Virus record (IMG/VR): IMGVR_UViG_3300045974_000166 | Span: 124,001-188,000 of that record | DNA length: 64,000 nt | Source: a virus | Direction: 5' to 3' (one strand) | Part shown: positions 25,932 to 31,689 of the stretch, piece by piece | Layout of the letters: each line of letters starts with the position of its first letter | How positions within the stretch are numbered: position 1 is the stretch's first letter | Program-made: the position numbers and the translations under genes | The notes under the pieces: generated by a model | Told to the model about the DNA's origin: nothing | The model's input: the letters and a program-made list of their open reading frames with translations, nothing else | The model's database searches: none

Positions 25932-26149
25932 GTTGCAATCTTGTTCATGGTTTGGTAGATGACAAAAGATGTTGTTGCAATTGCAAATATCATCATGTAG
26001 ACTACCATCACTGCTGTACCACAGGTAAGAAAGCAGATGGTGCTTGTGTCTGTTCTAACCAACGGGGTTGGATCTGCTCGGGCACAGGTAGAATGCATTC
26101 TGGATGGACAGAACACGGACTCTGTGAAGAACACGATTACTCAATATGA
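25928..26149 (+). CDS. Cys/His-rich small protein (73 aa)
   Basis: RCCCNCKYHHVDYHHCCTTG plus further Cys and His; probably binds one or two metal ions. ATGA overlaps on both sides. Confidence 0.68.
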   Translation: MSCNLVHGLVDDKRCCCNCKYHHVDYHHCCTTGKKADGACVCSNQRGWICSGTGRMHSGWTEHGLCEEHDYSI

Positions 26150-26334
26150 TGTACCGAGAATATTTCCTGGCATTTCTGGATTCAAATCCAAGGAAAAATG
26201 AAATGTGGCAAGCACCACAACTAGATTGGTCTACGTGGCTTGGAAGTCCGATGTGGTATGATGGTGGATTCTATGTGAACCGAACACTGGAAGAACGAAA
26301 TGAACATGACAGAAGAACTCAAAGGAGAAGTTAG
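26146..26334 (+). CDS. Hypothetical protein (62 aa)
   Basis: ATGA overlap; Trp-rich centre, basic tail (ERRNEHDR-like, ends RRS). No family recognised. Confidence 0.6.
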   Translation: MMYREYFLAFLDSNPRKNEMWQAPQLDWSTWLGSPMWYDGGFYVNRTLEERNEHDRRTQRRS

Positions 26335-26335
26335 T

Positions 26336-26476
26336 ATGATTGCAACAGCAGTAACAATTGGTTTGGTAATGGTAGGATGGATGGCAATTTGGGCATTCGT
26401 TCACGGCGCTTCAGATGGATGCGGTGGGAACTGCAACCAAGGTCAAGATAAGTGTGATTGCAAAAAGTTTGAATAA
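26336..26476 (+). CDS. Small membrane protein with Cys-rich tail (46 aa)
   Basis: Strong SD AAAGGAG; an in-frame ATG at 26300 would add 12 residues. One membrane span (TIGLVMVGWMAIWAFV) then CGGNCNQGQDKCDCKK. Confidence 0.6.
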   Translation: MIATAVTIGLVMVGWMAIWAFVHGASDGCGGNCNQGQDKCDCKKFE

Positions 26477-26524
26477 ATTTTCGTTTTTCTGAGAAAAAGT
26501 TGGCTAACCACCATAAATAAGTAC

Positions 26525-26632
26525 ATGAAACAAAACCTCTTATCCTTGTCGATGCATCTCTCAAACGCTGTCTATAATAGCGGTTGCGCCATTGCACGCG
26601 GACAATTCACACCAGAATGGGATCAAACATAG
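26525..26632 (+). CDS. Possible 35-aa peptide before terminator
   Basis: Short frame (MKQNLLSLSMHLSNAVYN...) without SD, in the 220-bp tail between the last clear gene and a terminator. Low confidence; the stretch may simply be 3' untranslated RNA. Confidence 0.25.
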   Translation: MKQNLLSLSMHLSNAVYNSGCAIARGQFTPEWDQT

Positions 26633-26660
26633 AGGGACTTTGAAATTCTACGGAACACCA

Positions 26661-26686
26661 AAGGCCCTTGTAAGAAGGGCCTTTTT
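26661..26686 (+). terminator. Rho-independent terminator of the early operon
   Basis: AAGGCCC, 9-nt loop, GGGCCTT, then TTT. Ends the protein-coding block before the RNA region. Confidence 0.88.
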
Positions 26687-26703
26687 GATTGGTTCTAAAA
26701 TAA

Positions 26704-26732
26704 TTTACACATATTCCGGGATGGTTTATAAT
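26704..26732 (+). promoter_or_regulatory. Promoter L1 of the RNA region
   Basis: TTTACA 26704-26709, 17 nt, TATAAT 26727-26732. Followed by a hairpin and a boxA-like sequence, not by a gene. Confidence 0.87.
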
Positions 26733-26741
26733 CATTCCATA

Positions 26742-26781
26742 CCAACAAATCATCGTGTTTGTTGGATTGGTTCTTTAAAAA
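26742..26781 (+). promoter_or_regulatory. rrn-style antitermination leader 1 (hairpin plus boxA-like)
   Basis: Perfect 8-bp hairpin CCAACAAA/TTTGTTGG (26742-26765, loop with CATCG), then GGTTCTTTAAAAA (26769-26781). E. coli rrn boxA is TGCTCTTTAACA. The same hairpin plus boxA order recurs at 27029 and 29191. Confidence 0.65.
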
Positions 26782-26784
26782 GTT

Positions 26785-26973
26785 GTTGTTAGGTTCTGAC
26801 TCACTCTAAGGTGAGTATGGTAGCCCTGGGTATTAAGTCCCAATGGGTGAGGTGAAACCAATTAGTTGTTCGGACGTCACGCAAGTGAAGGGTAGCTCAA
26901 AAAGAGCAAGGTAAAGAACCGCAGTATCCGCAAGGACTGTAATTGGCGTAATGTAAGAAATTTCCCTAACAAC
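26785..26973 (+). ncRNA. Structured noncoding RNA, 189 nt, closed by a 9-bp terminal helix
   Basis: GTTGTTAGG (26785-26793) pairs perfectly with CCTAACAAC (26965-26973). Internal hairpins include ACTCAC/GTGAGT, TCAC-GCAA-GTGA, GCTC-AAAAA-GAGC and TCC-GCAA-GGA, two with GNRA loops. No open frame. It follows promoter L1 and its boxA leader. Does not match tmRNA, RNase P RNA or 6S RNA that I can recall; identity unknown. Confidence 0.65.
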
Positions 26974-26991
26974 TTCTGACTAAAGAAATAA

Positions 26992-27020
26992 TTTACACAT
27001 AATGCAAATTGTGGTATAAT
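26992..27020 (+). promoter_or_regulatory. Promoter L2 of the RNA region
   Basis: TTTACA 26992-26997, 17 nt, TATAAT 27015-27020. Confidence 0.87.
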
Positions 27021-27028
27021 TAATCTTT

Positions 27029-27068
27029 CAAACAGATCATCGAATTTGTTTGTTTAGTTCCTTAACAA
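27029..27068 (+). promoter_or_regulatory. rrn-style antitermination leader 2
   Basis: Hairpin CAAACA/TGTTTG (27029-27052, loop with ATCATCG), then AGTTCCTTAACAA (27056-27068), close to rrn boxA. Confidence 0.65.
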
Positions 27069-27178
27069 TATAGTAGACAAGATTCCTTGCATTGACGACA
27101 TAAAAAGTGTGTCCTCGATCGTGAGATTACAGGTGCTAACAGATAGGGTAAAACGTATCCAAGGCAAGTGTGAGGAGT

Positions 27179-27254
27179 CATTTTGAAGTATCGTAGGTGA
27201 TCCAAACTGCTCCACGAGGTTTGTGGTAGGTGATCTGGACGGTATTTCAAAATG
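27179..27254 (+). ncRNA. Hairpin module M1
   Basis: 13-bp closing helix CATTTTGAAGTAT / GTATTTCAAAATG (with G-U pairs) around a 50-nt core. Closing sequence shared with M2 and M4; followed directly by M2. Confidence 0.6.
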
Positions 27255-27255
27255 A

Positions 27256-27338
27256 CATTTTGAAGTATTTTAGTTTGAACGTACTCCTGGATCTTAATTG
27301 AAAAAGGCACGCCAGTATTCCTAAAGTATTTCAAAATG
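27256..27338 (+). ncRNA. Hairpin module M2
   Basis: Same 13-bp closing helix as M1 around an unrelated 57-nt core. Confidence 0.6.
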
Positions 27339-27414
27339 ATTATCCCAAGACAATAGCGCAACGATAAGATCCGTGCAGACACAATTCTACAATAGCAGCA
27401 CGATATTGGGATGT

Positions 27415-27502
27415 CATTTTAAAACATACTTAGATGCTAGTTCGATTCTAGGCCTGGGTAAGAGTAGCATAATTTGGCAATGCGAACGTATGTTTTAAAA
27501 TG
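27415..27502 (+). ncRNA. Hairpin module M3, tRNA-mimic-like core
   Basis: Perfect 15-bp helix CATTTTAAAACATAC / GTATGTTTTAAAATG. The core has a T-arm-like CTAG-TTCGATT-CTAG, then a D-arm-like GCAT-AATTTGGCA-ATGC: T-arm before D-arm, the reverse of a normal tRNA. Confidence 0.6.
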
Positions 27503-27544
27503 ATTGTCTGATTGTGCATTAGTAGTTTAAGCAGAGGAAGACGT

Positions 27545-27630
27545 CATTTTGAAGTATTTTGTGTAATTCCCGTCTCAACGGTATGCCGTCCCAACAGCTA
27601 ACCGCGTAGGTAACAAAGTATTTCAAAATG
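27545..27630 (+). ncRNA. Hairpin module M4
   Basis: Closing helix identical to M1/M2 (CATTTTGAAGTAT / GTATTTCAAAATG); core contains ACGG-TATG-CCGT. Confidence 0.6.
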
Positions 27631-27637
27631 ATTTTAT

Positions 27638-27731
27638 GGGCTAACACCGGTAGGATCCGGCCAGTGGTCGTCAATGACTCAGTATGGAATGAAAGCTTTG
27701 AAGTAGGTTCGAGTCCTACCTTGGTCCACCA
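27638..27731 (+). tRNA. tRNA-like element with T-arm and CCA, anticodon arm not recognisable
   Basis: 5' GGGCTAA can pair with 3' TTGGTCC before A-CCA; a good T-arm (GTAGG-TTCGAGT-CCTAC) is one base out of register with the acceptor. No standard anticodon arm in the 94 nt. May be a decayed or interrupted tRNA. Confidence 0.35.
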
Positions 27732-27939
27732 ATTTTATTCCTCGGACTGGAAATACAGTGATGAATCCGTAAGCCGCTCGATAGCCCAAGGGTCACTGTA
27801 TAGTTGTGTTTGGAGTTAATATTACCAAGCACAGTGAAGTTAGATTCTTCATAGGGGAGCCAAATCACGCTTAGAGGTTGGGTGAAACCTCCGAGTACTT
27901 AAATGTACAATCCGCAGTACAGTGAGAAGCCCTGCGTTT

Positions 27940-28003
27940 ATTTTAAAGCACATTGCCTGTGCGGACACAATGAGAAACATAGGTTCAAAGTGTGCTTTAA
28001 AAT
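27940..28003 (+). ncRNA. Hairpin module M5
   Basis: Perfect 13-bp helix ATTTTAAAGCACA / TGTGCTTTAAAAT around a 38-nt core with CATTG/CAATG. Confidence 0.6.
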
Positions 28004-28055
28004 GGAATTAGCAAGAGTAATTAACTTGCTCCATTATCGGGAGTCATGACCCGAT

Positions 28056-28147
28056 GAACTCGTAGTGATGGAATTGGTAGACATAGGGCCCTTTCCGGGT
28101 CCTGCCGTAAAAAGCGTACAGGTTCGAGTCCTGTCTACAATGAGTTC
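28056..28147 (+). tRNA. Class-II tRNA-like element without CCA, inside an extended acceptor helix
   Basis: GAACTC/GAGTTC outer helix, GTAG/CTAC inner helix, D-arm ATG-GAATTGGTAGA-CAT, anticodon-like arm GGGCC-CTTTCCG-GGTCC, long variable region and T-arm ACAGG-TTCGAGT-CCTGT. No CCA encoded. Leu-like body but a non-Leu anticodon; probably not a working tRNA. Confidence 0.4.
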
Positions 28148-28148
28148 G

Positions 28149-28258
28149 CATTTTAAAGTATTCTGCAACGGCCGATTGTGGTCAAATAGACGAAGAGCGT
28201 ATAAGGTTGGTACCAACCTAAATCCCAGTAGGTTTATGAAGTAGAATGCTTTAAAATG
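28149..28258 (+). ncRNA. Hairpin module M6
   Basis: 16-bp closing helix (CATTTTAAAGTATTCT / AGAATGCTTTAAAATG, one G-U); core has the palindrome AGGTTGGTACCAACCT. Confidence 0.6.
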
Positions 28259-28377
28259 ATTTCAATCCACAATCCTCGCTCATCTGGGGATTACAATATG
28301 GGAATTAACCCTAAATGCGATGAGGCATTGACATCCTGTAAGGGTGTATAGCTTGAATTAACAGGGTGGATCGAAAT
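28259..28377 (+). ncRNA. Hairpin module between M6 and M7
   Basis: ATTTCAATCCAC / GTGGATCGAAAT pairs with one mismatch; starts directly after M6. Confidence 0.45.
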
Positions 28378-28380
28378 GAT

Positions 28381-28530
28381 TTTATAGTTGAAGGCATTGC
28401 ACTATCTGAGAAACACATCAGTAGGGTTGCTCCTACACCGGTGTGAAAAGTCGGAATTCGTTCTTCGCAGAGTTCAATAACCGTATTGGGACGAAGGTAA
28501 AGTGTTTTGAACAGTGCCTTCAACTATAAA
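28381..28530 (+). ncRNA. Hairpin module M7
   Basis: 14-16 bp closing helix built on TATAGTTGAAGGCA / TGCCTTCAACTATA around a ~118-nt core. Ten bases before tRNA-Ala. Confidence 0.6.
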
Positions 28531-28539
28531 TAGAAATAT

Positions 28540-28615
28540 GGGCTGGTAGTGATACTGGGGTACACGAGGCACTTGCAATGCTTAGATTGGAGTTCGATCC
28601 TCCACCGGTCCACCA
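28540..28615 (+). tRNA. tRNA-Ala(TGC)
   Basis: 76 nt. Acceptor GGGCTGG/CCGGTCC, anticodon arm AGGCA-CTTGCAA-TGCTT, T-arm TGGAG-TTCGATC-CTCCA, A-CCA encoded. Confidence 0.9.
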
Positions 28616-28622
28616 AAAATTT

Positions 28623-28694
28623 GCGGGTTGTTTGTGGAATACGTTTAGCCTTCCAAGCTGAAAGATGCAGGTTCGAACCCTGTAGCCCGCTCCA
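28623..28694 (+). tRNA. tRNA-Gly(TCC)
   Basis: 72 nt. GCGGGTT/AGCCCGC, anticodon arm TTAGC-CTTCCAA-GCTGA, T-arm with TTCGAAC, T-CCA encoded. Confidence 0.9.
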
Positions 28695-28703
28695 CTTTAA
28701 TGA

Positions 28704-28780
28704 GTCCCAGTAGCCGAATAGGTATAGGCAGCTGTCTTAAAAGCAGTAATCTGTGGGTTCGAGTCCCACTTGGGACACCA
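28704..28780 (+). tRNA. tRNA-Leu(TAA), short variable loop
   Basis: 77 nt. GTCCCAG/TTGGGAC, anticodon arm GCTGT-CTTAAAA-GCAGT, variable loop only 5 nt although bacterial Leu tRNAs are class II. A-CCA encoded. Confidence 0.85.
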
Positions 28781-28787
28781 AGAATAA

Positions 28788-28863
28788 GCCAATGTGGGAC
28801 AGGGGTTGTCCAGCTGATTGTCTATCAGCCTTTATGACGGTTCGAGTCCGTTCGTTGGCGCCA
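28788..28863 (+). tRNA. tRNA-Asp(GTC)
   Basis: 76 nt. GCCAATG/CGTTGGC, D-stem GGAC/GTCC, anticodon arm GCTGA-TTGTCTA-TCAGC, G-CCA encoded. Confidence 0.92.
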
Positions 28864-28868
28864 AGTTA

Positions 28869-28931
28869 AGGATCAGTTCAGCAAAAACTAAAAACTTTGA
28901 ATCATTCTCAAACTAAAAGTTGATCCTGTTA
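28869..28931 (+). repeat. R element 1 (candidate Y-RNA-like)
   Basis: 7-bp stem AGGATCA/TGATCCT; GTTCAGCA follows the left strand and GTTA the right strand, as in the other R elements. A 5-bp/7-nt arm (TTTGA-ATCATTC-TCAAA) lies inside. Confidence 0.7.
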
Positions 28932-28932
28932 A

Positions 28933-28961
28933 TTTACACATATTGATGAATGTTTTATAAT
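28933..28961 (+). promoter_or_regulatory. Phage early-type promoter
   Basis: TTTACA 28933-28938, 17 nt, TATAAT 28956-28961; precedes the small gene at 28987. Confidence 0.87.
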
Positions 28962-28986
28962 AACACATCAAATACGGAATTGCAAA

Positions 28987-29151
28987 ATGATTAAAGTTAA
29001 CATGAAACAAATGAAAAATTGGAAGGTTACTTCTGATAACGTTAAATTCTATGACTCAATCATGAAAACAAAAGGTTCTGTAGTTACTTTAGACAAAAGA
29101 CCTTATGTTGAATTACTTTGTGAGTTCAACATAATGTTTACGGCAAAATAA
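28987..29151 (+). CDS. Hypothetical protein (54 aa) inside the tRNA region
   Basis: Own promoter and leader with GGA; MIKVNMKQMKNWKVTSDN... TAA stop lies in the next promoter box. Only protein gene between two RNA transcription units; no family recognised. Confidence 0.65.
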   Translation: MIKVNMKQMKNWKVTSDNVKFYDSIMKTKGSVVTLDKRPYVELLCEFNIMFTAK

Positions 29152-29180
29152 TTTACACATAATATGGAATGATTTTAAAT
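29152..29180 (+). promoter_or_regulatory. Promoter L3 of the RNA region
   Basis: TTTACA 29152-29157, 17 nt, weaker -10 TTAAAT 29175-29180. Confidence 0.78.
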
Positions 29181-29190
29181 CATTCCATCC

Positions 29191-29228
29191 AATCAAACAT
29201 CGCTTTGATTGACTAGGTTCATTAAAAA
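29191..29228 (+). promoter_or_regulatory. rrn-style antitermination leader 3
   Basis: 7-bp hairpin AATCAAA-CATCGC-TTTGATT (29191-29210), then GGTTCATTAAAAA (29216-29228). The CATCG loop is common to all three leaders. Confidence 0.65.
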
Positions 29229-29271
29229 GTTATTGAAGGATTTTCTGTGTTGACACTTAGTTGGCACAGAG

Positions 29272-29360
29272 ATCATTCCGAAGCATAAAGCAACCGTGGC
29301 AGAGATCGTCACAACTAACCATGGAATAGATGTGTTGCTCCATGTATGCTTCGGAATGAT
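29272..29360 (+). ncRNA. Hairpin module M8
   Basis: Perfect 16-bp helix ATCATTCCGAAGCATA / TATGCTTCGGAATGAT; inner AGCAAC/GTTGCT. Ends seven bases before tRNA-Tyr. Confidence 0.6.
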
Positions 29361-29367
29361 GAATATT

Positions 29368-29453
29368 GGAGTAGACGCCTGAGTGGAAGGGCTCCCGGCT
29401 GTAACCCGGAGGACAGTAATGCTGTGTAGGTTCGAACCCTACCTGCTCCACCA
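29368..29453 (+). tRNA. tRNA-Tyr(GTA)
   Basis: 86 nt, class II. GGAGTAG/CTGCTCC, loop CTGTAAC, variable arm ACAG-TAAT-GCTGT, A-CCA encoded. Confidence 0.9.
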
Positions 29454-29460
29454 ATTTTAT

Positions 29461-29539
29461 TGACCATAAGCCGACAAGGTGTTAGGCGCTTGACTGTTAA
29501 TCAAGAATGAGGTAGGTTCGATTCCTACATGGTCAGCCA
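29461..29539 (+). tRNA. tRNA-Asn(GTT)
   Basis: 79 nt. TGACCAT/ATGGTCA, anticodon arm CTTGA-CTGTTAA-TCAAG, G-CCA encoded. Confidence 0.9.
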
Positions 29540-29545
29540 AGTTAT

Positions 29546-29803
29546 TTCGTTGTAGTATAGAGGAAGGTAGAGTAGTATTGAGTATGTGAGATAAGGCATC
29601 TAGTAGTGCAAAGTAGATAACAATCGCGTAGGCTTAAAAAAACCAAACACTGTGAGCCGGGGAAGTGCCGGACAGGTTGAAATGCATGAAGAGTGAGATA
29701 AGGCGCAGAGGGGATATGAGGGTAACTTTGGGAAATACACGGGCCACCCAGCATACGCGATTTTGGGCCCTAGTCGCAGGTTCGAGCCCTGCCAATGAAG
29801 CCA
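29546..29803 (+). tRNA. Interrupted tRNA-like element, 258 nt (possible insertion in a tRNA)
   Basis: Outer ends match a tRNA: TTCGTTG pairs fully with CAATGAA, followed by G-CCA, and a good T-arm GCAGG-TTCGAGC-CCTGC sits before it. About 180 nt of extra sequence lie between acceptor 5' strand and T-arm. A 12-nt direct repeat GTGAGATAAGGC occurs at 29586 and 29693. U1-A72 and G73 would suit Gln or Asn. Intron, fused RNA or decay cannot be decided. Confidence 0.45.
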
Positions 29804-29806
29804 AGT

Positions 29807-29959
29807 TTTGAAGTGTAGATGTTGAGAACACAGGAACTCGAAAGCCCTGTAAGCAGATTTAGCGATCTATGTACCAACTATTACTACGTATCTCTAACCC
29901 ACCGCGGCTAGTATTCATGGGTAAAATGGTTCCGAATGAGGGAGACGGAACACTTCAAA
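29807..29959 (+). ncRNA. Hairpin module M9
   Basis: Perfect 10-bp helix TTTGAAGTGT / ACACTTCAAA around a 133-nt core with GTTCCG/CGGAAC and AGAT/ATCT hairpins. Confidence 0.5.
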
Positions 29960-29968
29960 TTCATTTTT

Positions 29969-30027
29969 AGGTTCCGTTCAGCAAATTCAAAAATTTCACT
30001 TTTAATGAAAAAATAAGGAACCTGTTA
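29969..30027 (+). repeat. R element 2 (candidate Y-RNA-like)
   Basis: 7-bp stem AGGTTCC/GGAACCT with GTTCAGCA after the left and GTTA after the right strand. Inside is TTTCA-CTTTTAA-TGAAA, identical in loop to a Lys(UUU) anticodon arm. Confidence 0.72.
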
Positions 30028-30031
30028 TTTT

Positions 30032-30107
30032 AGCCTTGTATTCAATCGTAGTTGAAACCTCTCTCATAAAGAGGATATAGGCGGTTAGACTCCGTCCTAG
30101 GCCACCA
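30032..30107 (+). tRNA. tRNA-Met/Ile2-type(CAT), 1-72 mismatch
   Basis: 76 nt. A1/C72 mismatch, D-stem TTCAA/TTGAA, anticodon arm CCTCT-CTCATAA-AGAGG, unusual T-loop TTAGACT, A-CCA encoded. CAT could be initiator, elongator or lysidine-type Ile. Confidence 0.78.
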
Positions 30108-30116
30108 AATACTAAG

Positions 30117-30230
30117 TTGTTTGCTAGTAGTAGAGTAGATGGAAACCGAGCCGGAAAGATGTTCCGGTCTTCACAGAAATGTGACAAACGATAAGCAAAG
30201 TCGGTCCAGTAGGGAGTCGAAAGCAAACAA
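30117..30230 (+). ncRNA. Structured RNA module
   Basis: TTGTTTGC/GCAAACAA closing helix; inner CCGGAA/TTCCGG and TCACA-GAAA-TGTGA hairpins. No gene; function unknown. Confidence 0.45.
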
Positions 30231-30310
30231 TGGCGGAAAGACCTGCCGAGGACAGAAGTTAAGATCATACACAGACGGCCCACATGGTACCGACTGGCAA
30301 TTCGATCCTA

Positions 30311-30417
30311 ACGCCGTGTATTCCTTCCCAAATTGAATCAAGTGGAAAGCAAGAGCCACAAAGTAAATGTTAGATGATCATGGCTGCTCGGTCATCTTTG
30401 CTGTGATACACGGCGTC
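30311..30417 (+). ncRNA. Structured RNA module
   Basis: Perfect 11-bp helix ACGCCGTGTAT / ATACACGGCGT. A noncoding stretch of about 380 nt separates tRNA-Met and tRNA-Glu; this and the 30117 module fill most of it. Confidence 0.45.
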
Positions 30418-30489
30418 AGTTGTCCGCAAGGGTAGCAATTGAGAAACAACGGGGTAAGAATCCCAACTAAGAGTATGCCTCCAATTTTC

Positions 30490-30564
30490 ACCGCGTTCGA
30501 CTTCTGGTGAGGTCAACAGCCTTTCAAGCTGTGTAGACGGGCTCGAAACCCGTACGCGGTACCA
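30490..30564 (+). tRNA. tRNA-Glu(TTC)
   Basis: 75 nt. ACCGCGT/ACGCGGT, anticodon arm ACAGC-CTTTCAA-GCTGT, T-loop CTCGAAA, A-CCA encoded. Confidence 0.88.
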
Positions 30565-30566
30565 AC

Positions 30567-30618
30567 ATTTGAAGACGCCAAGGTTACCTGCACCATAACG
30601 GCAAGCAGGACTTCAAAT
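30567..30618 (+). ncRNA. Small hairpin module
   Basis: ATTTGAAG/CTTCAAAT outer and CCTGC/GCAGG inner helix, between tRNA-Glu and tRNA-Ile. Closing motif TTTGAAG recalls M1, M4 and M9. Confidence 0.45.
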
Positions 30619-30625
30619 TCAATTC

Positions 30626-30699
30626 GCCTATGTAGCTCAATGGTAGAGCAATCGACTGATAATCGATCGACGAAGGTCCGATTCCTTACGTAGGCACCA
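30626..30699 (+). tRNA. tRNA-Ile(GAT)
   Basis: 74 nt. GCCTATG/CGTAGGC, D-stem GCTC/GAGC, anticodon arm ATCGA-CTGATAA-TCGAT, A-CCA encoded. Confidence 0.92.
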
Positions 30700-30704
30700 A
30701 ATAT

Positions 30705-30782
30705 GAGGCGTGAGCTAGTGTGGTCATTCAGCGACGGTCTGAAAAGCCGTAGAACAAGGTCCGATTCCTTGACGCCCCACCA
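30705..30782 (+). tRNA. tRNA-Phe(GAA)
   Basis: 78 nt. GAGGCGT/ACGCCCC (one mismatch), anticodon arm ACGGT-CTGAAAA-GCCGT, A-CCA encoded. Confidence 0.88.
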
Positions 30783-30789
30783 AAGTTAT

Positions 30790-30882
30790 GGAGATGTGGT
30801 CGAGTCTGGTTTATGGCAACGGTCTTGAAAACCGTCGGGGACTAACCCTCCCCCGTGAGTTCGAATCTCACCGTCTCCGCCA
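30790..30882 (+). tRNA. tRNA-Ser(TGA)
   Basis: 93 nt, class II. GGAGATG/CGTCTCC, anticodon arm ACGGT-CTTGAAA-ACCGT, long variable arm, G-CCA encoded. Confidence 0.92.
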
Positions 30883-30890
30883 AAATTTAT

Positions 30891-30964
30891 GCACTTAGAG
30901 CCGGTTGGATAGGCAGCGGATTGCAAACCCGTGTAACTCAGTTCGATTCTGAGTAGGTGTTCCA
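30891..30964 (+). tRNA. tRNA-Cys(GCA)
   Basis: 74 nt. GCACTTA/TAGGTGT, loop TTGCAAA, T-arm CTCAG-TTCGATT-CTGAG, U73 as usual for Cys, CCA encoded. Confidence 0.9.
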
Positions 30965-30970
30965 GTATTT

Positions 30971-31044
30971 CTCGGTATAGTTTAATAGTAGAATTTATGC
31001 TTTGGGAGCATGGGATGGGGGTGCGATTCCTCCTACCGAGACCA
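30971..31044 (+). tRNA. tRNA-Pro(TGG), copy 1
   Basis: 74 nt. CTCGGTA/TACCGAG with C1-G72 as in bacterial tRNA-Pro; anticodon arm TATGC-TTTGGGA-GCATG, A-CCA encoded. Confidence 0.9.
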
Positions 31045-31050
31045 ATTTAA

Positions 31051-31127
31051 CAGTATGTGGTGACAAGTGGACGTCGACTAGTTTTGGAAACTAGAATATA
31101 TCGGTTCGAGGCCGATCATACTGACCA
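31051..31127 (+). tRNA. tRNA-Pro(TGG), copy 2
   Basis: 77 nt. CAGTATG/CATACTG (C1-G72), anticodon arm CTAGT-TTTGGAA-ACTAG, A-CCA encoded. Sequence quite different from copy 1, so not a recent duplication. Confidence 0.88.
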
Positions 31128-31228
31128 TTTTAAGTAAGACATTCGGGTTGACCACAAGGCCACGTGCCAAGGTAAGGTGTCTGAAGTATAAGCAACAGGT
31201 TTGGTCATGCTTATGCACGAAAAAGTTT

Positions 31229-31310
31229 TGAGTAGTTACAGCAATTAATAAAATCTGGCTGAGGGTTTCGATTTCCCTCTTTAATCAAAAAGTAGATCAC
31301 TACTCAGTTA
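31229..31310 (+). repeat. R element 7 (divergent; candidate Y-RNA-like)
   Basis: TGAGTAGT/ACTACTCA stem; GTTACAGCA spans the left strand end and GTTA follows the right strand. Core holds a T-arm-like GAGGG-TTTCGATTT-CCCTC. Just upstream lies ATAAGCA/TGCTTAT. Confidence 0.5.
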
Positions 31311-31316
31311 TATTAC

Positions 31317-31391
31317 CTGCCATTCGTATAGTGAATAATACAACTTTCTTCTAAAGAGTGAACGGGAGTTTGATTCTCTCATGGCGGACCA
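31317..31391 (+). tRNA. tRNA-Arg(TCT)
   Basis: 75 nt. CTGCCAT/ATGGCGG, D-stem GTAT/ATAC, anticodon arm ACTTT-CTTCTAA-AGAGT, A-CCA encoded. Confidence 0.88.
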
Positions 31392-31431
31392 AAGATCATT
31401 AAGAATAAAAATAACTATAAATAGTAAGTAT

Positions 31432-31505
31432 GTGGGGTTAGTTAAATGGTAGAACCAAACGTTGCCAACGTTTAGACACGGGTCCGATTCCCGTACCTCA
31501 CACCA
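31432..31505 (+). tRNA. tRNA-Gly(GCC)
   Basis: 74 nt. GTGGGGT/ACCTCAC, anticodon arm AAACG-TTGCCAA-CGTTT, A-CCA encoded. TATAAATA lies 15 nt upstream. Confidence 0.92.
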
Positions 31506-31510
31506 AATTT

Positions 31511-31585
31511 GCTCTCAAAGCATAGACAGCGATGCAGGGGTCTTGTAAGCCTCAGAGTAGGGCGCAAGTCCTTATGGGAGCACCA
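31511..31585 (+). tRNA. tRNA-Thr(TGT)
   Basis: 75 nt. GCTCTCA/TGGGAGC, anticodon arm GGGGT-CTTGTAA-GCCTC, T-loop CGCAAGT, A-CCA encoded. Confidence 0.88.
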
Positions 31586-31590
31586 AATTA

Positions 31591-31664
31591 CGCAGGTAGT
31601 GTAGCCAACAATCCTCTCTCATAAGGACGGATCATCGGAGGTGCGAATCCTTCACCTGCACCCA
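31591..31664 (+). tRNA. tRNA-Met(CAT), initiator-like
   Basis: 74 nt. C1/A72 mismatch at the acceptor end, the hallmark of bacterial initiator tRNA; anticodon CAT in CTCATAA; C-CCA encoded. Anticodon stem lacks the usual three G-C pairs, so initiator identity is tentative. Confidence 0.78.
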
Positions 31665-31689
31665 TTTAATCATAGAAAGGCATCATATC

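Noticed and set aside
27638-27731. Complete tRNA gene
   Set aside because: Acceptor and T-arm can be drawn but the register is off by one and no anticodon arm fits; listed only as tRNA-like at low confidence.
27179-28530. CRISPR array
   Set aside because: Repeated units are inverted pairs enclosing variable cores of different length, with paired stems that covary; there are no direct repeats of constant size and no cas genes.
29546-29803. Group I intron in a tRNA
   Set aside because: The insert of ~180 nt is below usual group I size and I could not place P7 or the splice-site helices; kept only as an interrupted tRNA-like element.
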